A stretch of 64,000 nt of DNA from Natronorubrum texcoconense (GTDB lineage: Archaea > Halobacteriota > Halobacteria > Halobacteriales > Natrialbaceae): the NCBI RefSeq assembly GCF_900100335.1, contig NZ_FNFE01000006.1:186001-250000 (forward strand), given 5' to 3'. The notes under the pieces were generated by a model. That model did not search any database, was not told the origin of the DNA, and saw only the letters and a program-made list of their open reading frames with translations. Below, piece by piece: positions 61,572 to 64,000 of this stretch. Position numbers and translations under genes: made by a program. Positions within the stretch are counted from its first letter, which is position 1. Each line of letters begins with the position of its first letter.

Positions 61572-62479
61572 TCTGCGGTCACCTCCAGTTTCGCGACGAA
61601 AAAGCCGCCCGTGTCGTTCTGGTGCGGGTAGATCCTGATCGCTCGCTCGAGACTCTCGTCGAAGGTTTCGTCCTTCCACTCCGTGAGTCCCGGCGAGTGC
61701 TCGAGTCCGATATCGAAATCGACGACGCGACAGGATTCCGCCTCGAGGGCGTGCTGAACGACGGCCTCGTTCTCCTCGGGGGCGAAGGTACACGTCGAGT
61801 AGACGACCGTGCCGCCCTCGCGGGTGGCCTGGATCGCTCGTCGCAGGATGCCCTTCTGAATGCCCGCGATCGAGGAGATGTGACCCTCCGACCAGTTGTC
61901 GAGCGCGTCGGGATTCTTTCGGATCGTCCCCTCGCAGGAACACGGCGCGTCGACCAGCGTTCGATCGAACTCGTCGAATGGAAACCGCTTCAGCGAGTAG
62001 TTGCGCGCGTCGTCGACCGTCACGGCCAGATTCGTCGCCCCGAGTCGCTCCGCGTTGAATCGCAGGGCCGAGATCCGACCGAGGTTGTTGTCGTTCGCGA
62101 CGACGGTCCCGCGGTCGTCCATCAGCGCCGCGATCTGGGTCGCCTTGCCGCCCGGCGCGGCACAGCAGTCCCAGACCCGCTCGCCGGGTTGGGGATCGAG
62201 GACGACCGGCGGCACCGCCGACACCTCCTCCTGGCCGTGGGTAAAGCCGTGGAACGAGGTCCACGTCGACCCCGGTGAATCGGTCTCGAGCCGCAACACT
62301 CGCGGGTTCCAGTCCGCCTGTTCGTACGCGACGCCGTCCTCGTCTAGGGTCTCGAGCGTTCGCTCGACGGACGCCTTGATGGTGTTAACGCGCACGGCGT
62401 TGCCGAGCGGTCGCTCGCAGGCCGCGAGAAACGCCTCGAAATCGTCGACGATGGGTCGATACCGCTCGAATGGCTCCAT
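61568..62479 (-). CDS. RNA cytosine-C5 methyltransferase (NOP2/Sun, RsmB/RsmF-like)
   Basis: 303 residues. SAM-binding VWDCCAAPGGKATQIAALMDD, motif IV LVDAPCSCEGTIRKN with one catalytic cysteine (about residue 178) and motif VI VVYSTCTFAPEENEAVV with the TC cysteine (about 230). The enzyme makes 5-methylcytosine in rRNA or tRNA. It lacks the C-terminal PUA-like domain of RsmF, which is encoded by the overlapping next gene. It is divergent from the PAC2 gene across 104 bases. Confidence 0.92.
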   Translation of the reverse strand: MEPFERYRPIVDDFEAFLAACERPLGNAVRVNTIKASVERTLETLDEDGVAYEQADWNPRVLRLETDSPGSTWTSFHGFTHGQEEVSAVPPVVLDPQPGERVWDCCAAPGGKATQIAALMDDRGTVVANDNNLGRISALRFNAERLGATNLAVTVDDARNYSLKRFPFDEFDRTLVDAPCSCEGTIRKNPDALDNWSEGHISSIAGIQKGILRRAIQATREGGTVVYSTCTFAPEENEAVVQHALEAESCRVVDFDIGLEHSPGLTEWKDETFDESLERAIRIYPHQNDTGGFFVAKLEVTAE

Positions 62480-62550
62480 TAGCCCGGAATTCGGACGCCC
62501 CGCGTTTGTGGGTTTCGAAGCGCCCGGAGCCGGTCGAGACGGACGCCCTC

Positions 62551-62559
62551 GATTTTAAG
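62551..62559 (+). promoter_or_regulatory. TATA-like box of the PAC2 gene
   Basis: GATTTTAAG lies 25-33 bases before the ATG at 62584, supporting that start and a leaderless transcript. Confidence 0.5.
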
Positions 62560-62583
62560 CCGCCGCCAGCAGTGCACTCACAC

Positions 62584-63324
62584 ATGGCACAGATCTGTTT
62601 ACAGGATTCCGCGGCCGATCTCGAAGAACCGACGCTGATCGAAGGGTTTCCCGGGCTGGGTCTCGTCGGTAAGATCGCGACCGACCACCTCGTCCGCGAA
62701 CTCGACATGCGCTATTACGCGGGCGTCGACTGCGAGGGACTGCCACGAATCGGCGTCTATCGCGGCGGCGACCGGACGGCTCGCCCGCCGGTACGGATCT
62801 ACGTCAGCGAAGAGCACGATCTGTTCGCACTCCAGAGCGACGCGCCGATCAGGTCCGAGGCCGTCGGCACCGTCGCCGACTGTGTGACGAAGTGGATCGC
62901 CGCTCAGGAGGCGACGCCGATCTATCTCAGCGGACTGCCGTCGGAGCGAGAGGAGCGGCCGGATATCTACGGTATCGCGACCGGCGACGCCGGCGAGACG
63001 CTCGAGACCCACGATATTCCGGTCCCGCCCGAAGACGGCGTCATCACCGGGCCGACGGGGGCGCTCATCAACCGCGCCGCACACCGCGATCTCGACAGCG
63101 TCGGCCTGGTCGTCGAGTCGAGTCCGCAGTTCCCCGACCCCGAAGCGGCGAGCGTCCTTCTCGAGGAGGGGATCGCGCCGATCGCCGACCTCGAGATCGA
63201 CGTCCAGGACCTCCTCGACCGCGCCGAAGAGATCACGGAGAAACGCGAGCAGTTCGCCCAGCAGATGCAACAGATCGGACAGGAAGAGAGCTCGCAGGCC
63301 CAGCCGCTGCGGATGTACCAGTGA
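62584..63324 (+). CDS. PAC2-family protein (proteasome assembly chaperone-like)
   Basis: 246 residues starting MAQICLQDSAADLEEPTLIEGFPGLGLVGKIATDHLV, the archaeal PAC2/DUF75 signature (G-F-P-G-x-G-x-V-G). Further conserved parts are PIYLSGLPSEREERPDIYGIATG and the GPTGALINRAAHRDL loop. A helical C-terminus (LDRAEEITEKREQFAQQMQQIGQ) ends in QPLRMYQ, an HbYX-like end (hydrophobic-Tyr-Gln) of the sort that could dock on proteasome rings. Archaeal relatives are proposed assembly chaperones or ATP-independent proteasome activators. Confidence 0.85.
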   Translation: MAQICLQDSAADLEEPTLIEGFPGLGLVGKIATDHLVRELDMRYYAGVDCEGLPRIGVYRGGDRTARPPVRIYVSEEHDLFALQSDAPIRSEAVGTVADCVTKWIAAQEATPIYLSGLPSEREERPDIYGIATGDAGETLETHDIPVPPEDGVITGPTGALINRAAHRDLDSVGLVVESSPQFPDPEAASVLLEEGIAPIADLEIDVQDLLDRAEEITEKREQFAQQMQQIGQEESSQAQPLRMYQ

Positions 63325-63458
63325 CGTCACTCACGTCTTAGGCGATACCGCGAGGACTATCGCTCACCGGACCCGTCGTCGGGGCGTTCGTGTCACTGTT
63401 CACGATCGTTTTCCTCGGACAGACGCCCGACGGCTGCTCGCCGATTCGAGGCGGCGTT

Positions 63459-63470
63459 TGGTTATATAGC
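63459..63470 (+). promoter_or_regulatory. TATA box of the universal stress protein gene
   Basis: TGGTTATATAGC lies 23-34 bases before the ATG at 63493. It is the best TATA match in the window and predicts strong, leaderless transcription. Confidence 0.6.
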
Positions 63471-63492
63471 GTCGTTCGTCGTTGGTACAGGT

Positions 63493-63909
63493 ATGCACGT
63501 TCTGGTTCCGACCGACGGCTCCGAACCCGCGCGAGCGGCGCTCGAACACGCTATCACGACGTTTCCGGACGCCAACGTAACGCTGTTGCACGTGATCGAT
63601 CCGGCACTAACGATGTACCGCGGCGAAATGTCGTACGACTACCAGCGGCTTATCAAACTCGAGACGGAACGCGCCGAAACGTTCCTCGACGCGGCCCGAG
63701 AGTTCGCCGACGAGCGCGACGCGTCGGTGACGACGGAGATCCTCCTCGGGACGCCCGTCCGCAGTATCGTCGAGTTCGCGACGGAGAACGACGTCGACCA
63801 GATCGTCCTCGGCAGCCACGGGCGGTCGGGGGTCTCGCGCGTCCTGTTGGGCAGCGTCGCCGAGCGGGTCGTCCGTCGCGCATCGGTTCCCGTGACGGTC
63901 GTTCGATGA
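63493..63909 (+). CDS. Universal stress protein (UspA family)
   Basis: 138 residues: MHVLVPTDGSEPARAALEHAI at the N-terminus, VTLLHVIDP, and the ATP-binding C-terminus IVLGSHGRSGVSRVLLGSVAERVVRRASVPVTVVR (G-x2-G-x9-G-S). It is an ATP-binding cytoplasmic stress protein, probably dimeric. A second Usp gene starts beyond the right edge and runs toward it. Confidence 0.92.
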   Translation: MHVLVPTDGSEPARAALEHAITTFPDANVTLLHVIDPALTMYRGEMSYDYQRLIKLETERAETFLDAAREFADERDASVTTEILLGTPVRSIVEFATENDVDQIVLGSHGRSGVSRVLLGSVAERVVRRASVPVTVVR

Positions 63910-63926
63910 TCGGTCGGTCGTCGCAC

Positions 63927-64000
63927 TCAGTTGACCGTCAACACCGGTATCGACGAGCGCCGAACGACGCGAGCCGTAGTACTCCCCAGTAGACGACCGG
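63927..64000 (-). CDS. Universal stress protein, C-terminal fragment cut by the window edge
   Basis: Read on the minus strand from the right edge, the last 23 residues are GRLLGSTTARVVRRSSIPVLTVN followed by a TGA at 63927-63929. The G-x-x-x-G-S-x-x-x-x-V-V-R-x-S-x-x-P-V-L-x-V pattern is the ATP-binding end of a Usp domain. The rest of the gene is outside the window. Only 17 bases separate its stop from that of the first Usp gene. Confidence 0.75.
   Translation of the reverse strand, partial: GRLLGSTTARVVRRSSIPVLTVN

Noticed and set aside
1-64000. CRISPR arrays, rRNA, tRNA, integrases, intact insertion sequences
   Set aside because: By eye I saw no regularly spaced direct repeats with spacers, no rRNA-like stretch, no tRNA cloverleaf and no transposase or integrase ORF. 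A tRNA scan was not run, so a missed tRNA is possible.

Overview
The window is chromosomal DNA of an extremely halophilic archaeon. The DNA is GC-rich, the predicted proteins are very acidic, and many genes have a TATA-like box about 25-35 bases before the start codon, as expected for leaderless haloarchaeal transcripts. The gene families are typical of class Halobacteria: F420-dependent luciferase-like oxidoreductases, DUF5789, DUF6517, a KorAB ferredoxin oxidoreductase, DacZ, a MoaD/SAMP-type protein, and XPB with Bax1. Family Natrialbaceae (Natrinema/Haloterrigena-like) is my best guess from memory of gene content; it was not tested. I count 59 protein genes, two of them cut by the window ends, and I saw no rRNA, tRNA, CRISPR array or intact insertion sequence.

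Layout. 0-15 kb is mostly metabolic: a truncated ThDP enzyme, a GlcD-type FAD oxidase, an F420 oxidoreductase, an MDR-family reductase, a cupin, a PLP aminotransferase, the korAB pair with a divergent FAD/NAD oxidoreductase, and methylmalonyl-CoA epimerase. 15-28 kb is a surface-glycan region: three family-2 glycosyltransferases, a polysaccharide deacetylase, a DUF2206 polytopic membrane protein, a flippase, a parallel beta-helix protein preceded by an orphan Tat-signal ORF, a DUF1616 membrane protein and an NAD-sugar epimerase. Together these could build, modify, flip and anchor an exported glycan, although no oligosaccharyltransferase is present. This block lies between methylmalonyl-CoA epimerase and methylmalonyl-CoA mutase, two consecutive steps of one pathway, so it may be an insertion.

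28-44 kb holds the mutase, a GNAT acetyltransferase, a PAP2 phosphatase, a HAD hydrolase, a tungsten aldehyde:ferredoxin oxidoreductase, an S9 peptidase, an MFS transporter, a MoaD/SAMP-like protein and a purine unit (phosphoribosyltransferase plus NCS2 permease). Two intergenic spaces carry roughly 80-bp palindromic elements. Their stems differ in sequence, but both have the same two-stem architecture and the same internal-loop bases. They are the most unusual structures I found.

44-64 kb holds the Hsp70 system (grpE, dnaK, dnaJ, with a lipoprotein gene between dnaK and dnaJ), an XPB-like helicase and its expected partner nuclease Bax1 about 5 kb away, a manganese pyrophosphatase, a second F420 oxidoreductase, a GH15 glucoamylase/trehalase, a diadenylate cyclase, a response regulator, a VOC dioxygenase, a methyltransferase followed by a separately encoded PUA-like RNA-binding domain, a PAC2 protein and two convergent universal stress proteins.

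I found no clear defence or mobile system. The candidates for something undescribed are the paired palindromic elements, the orphan Tat ORF with its beta-helix neighbour, and the glycan locus.
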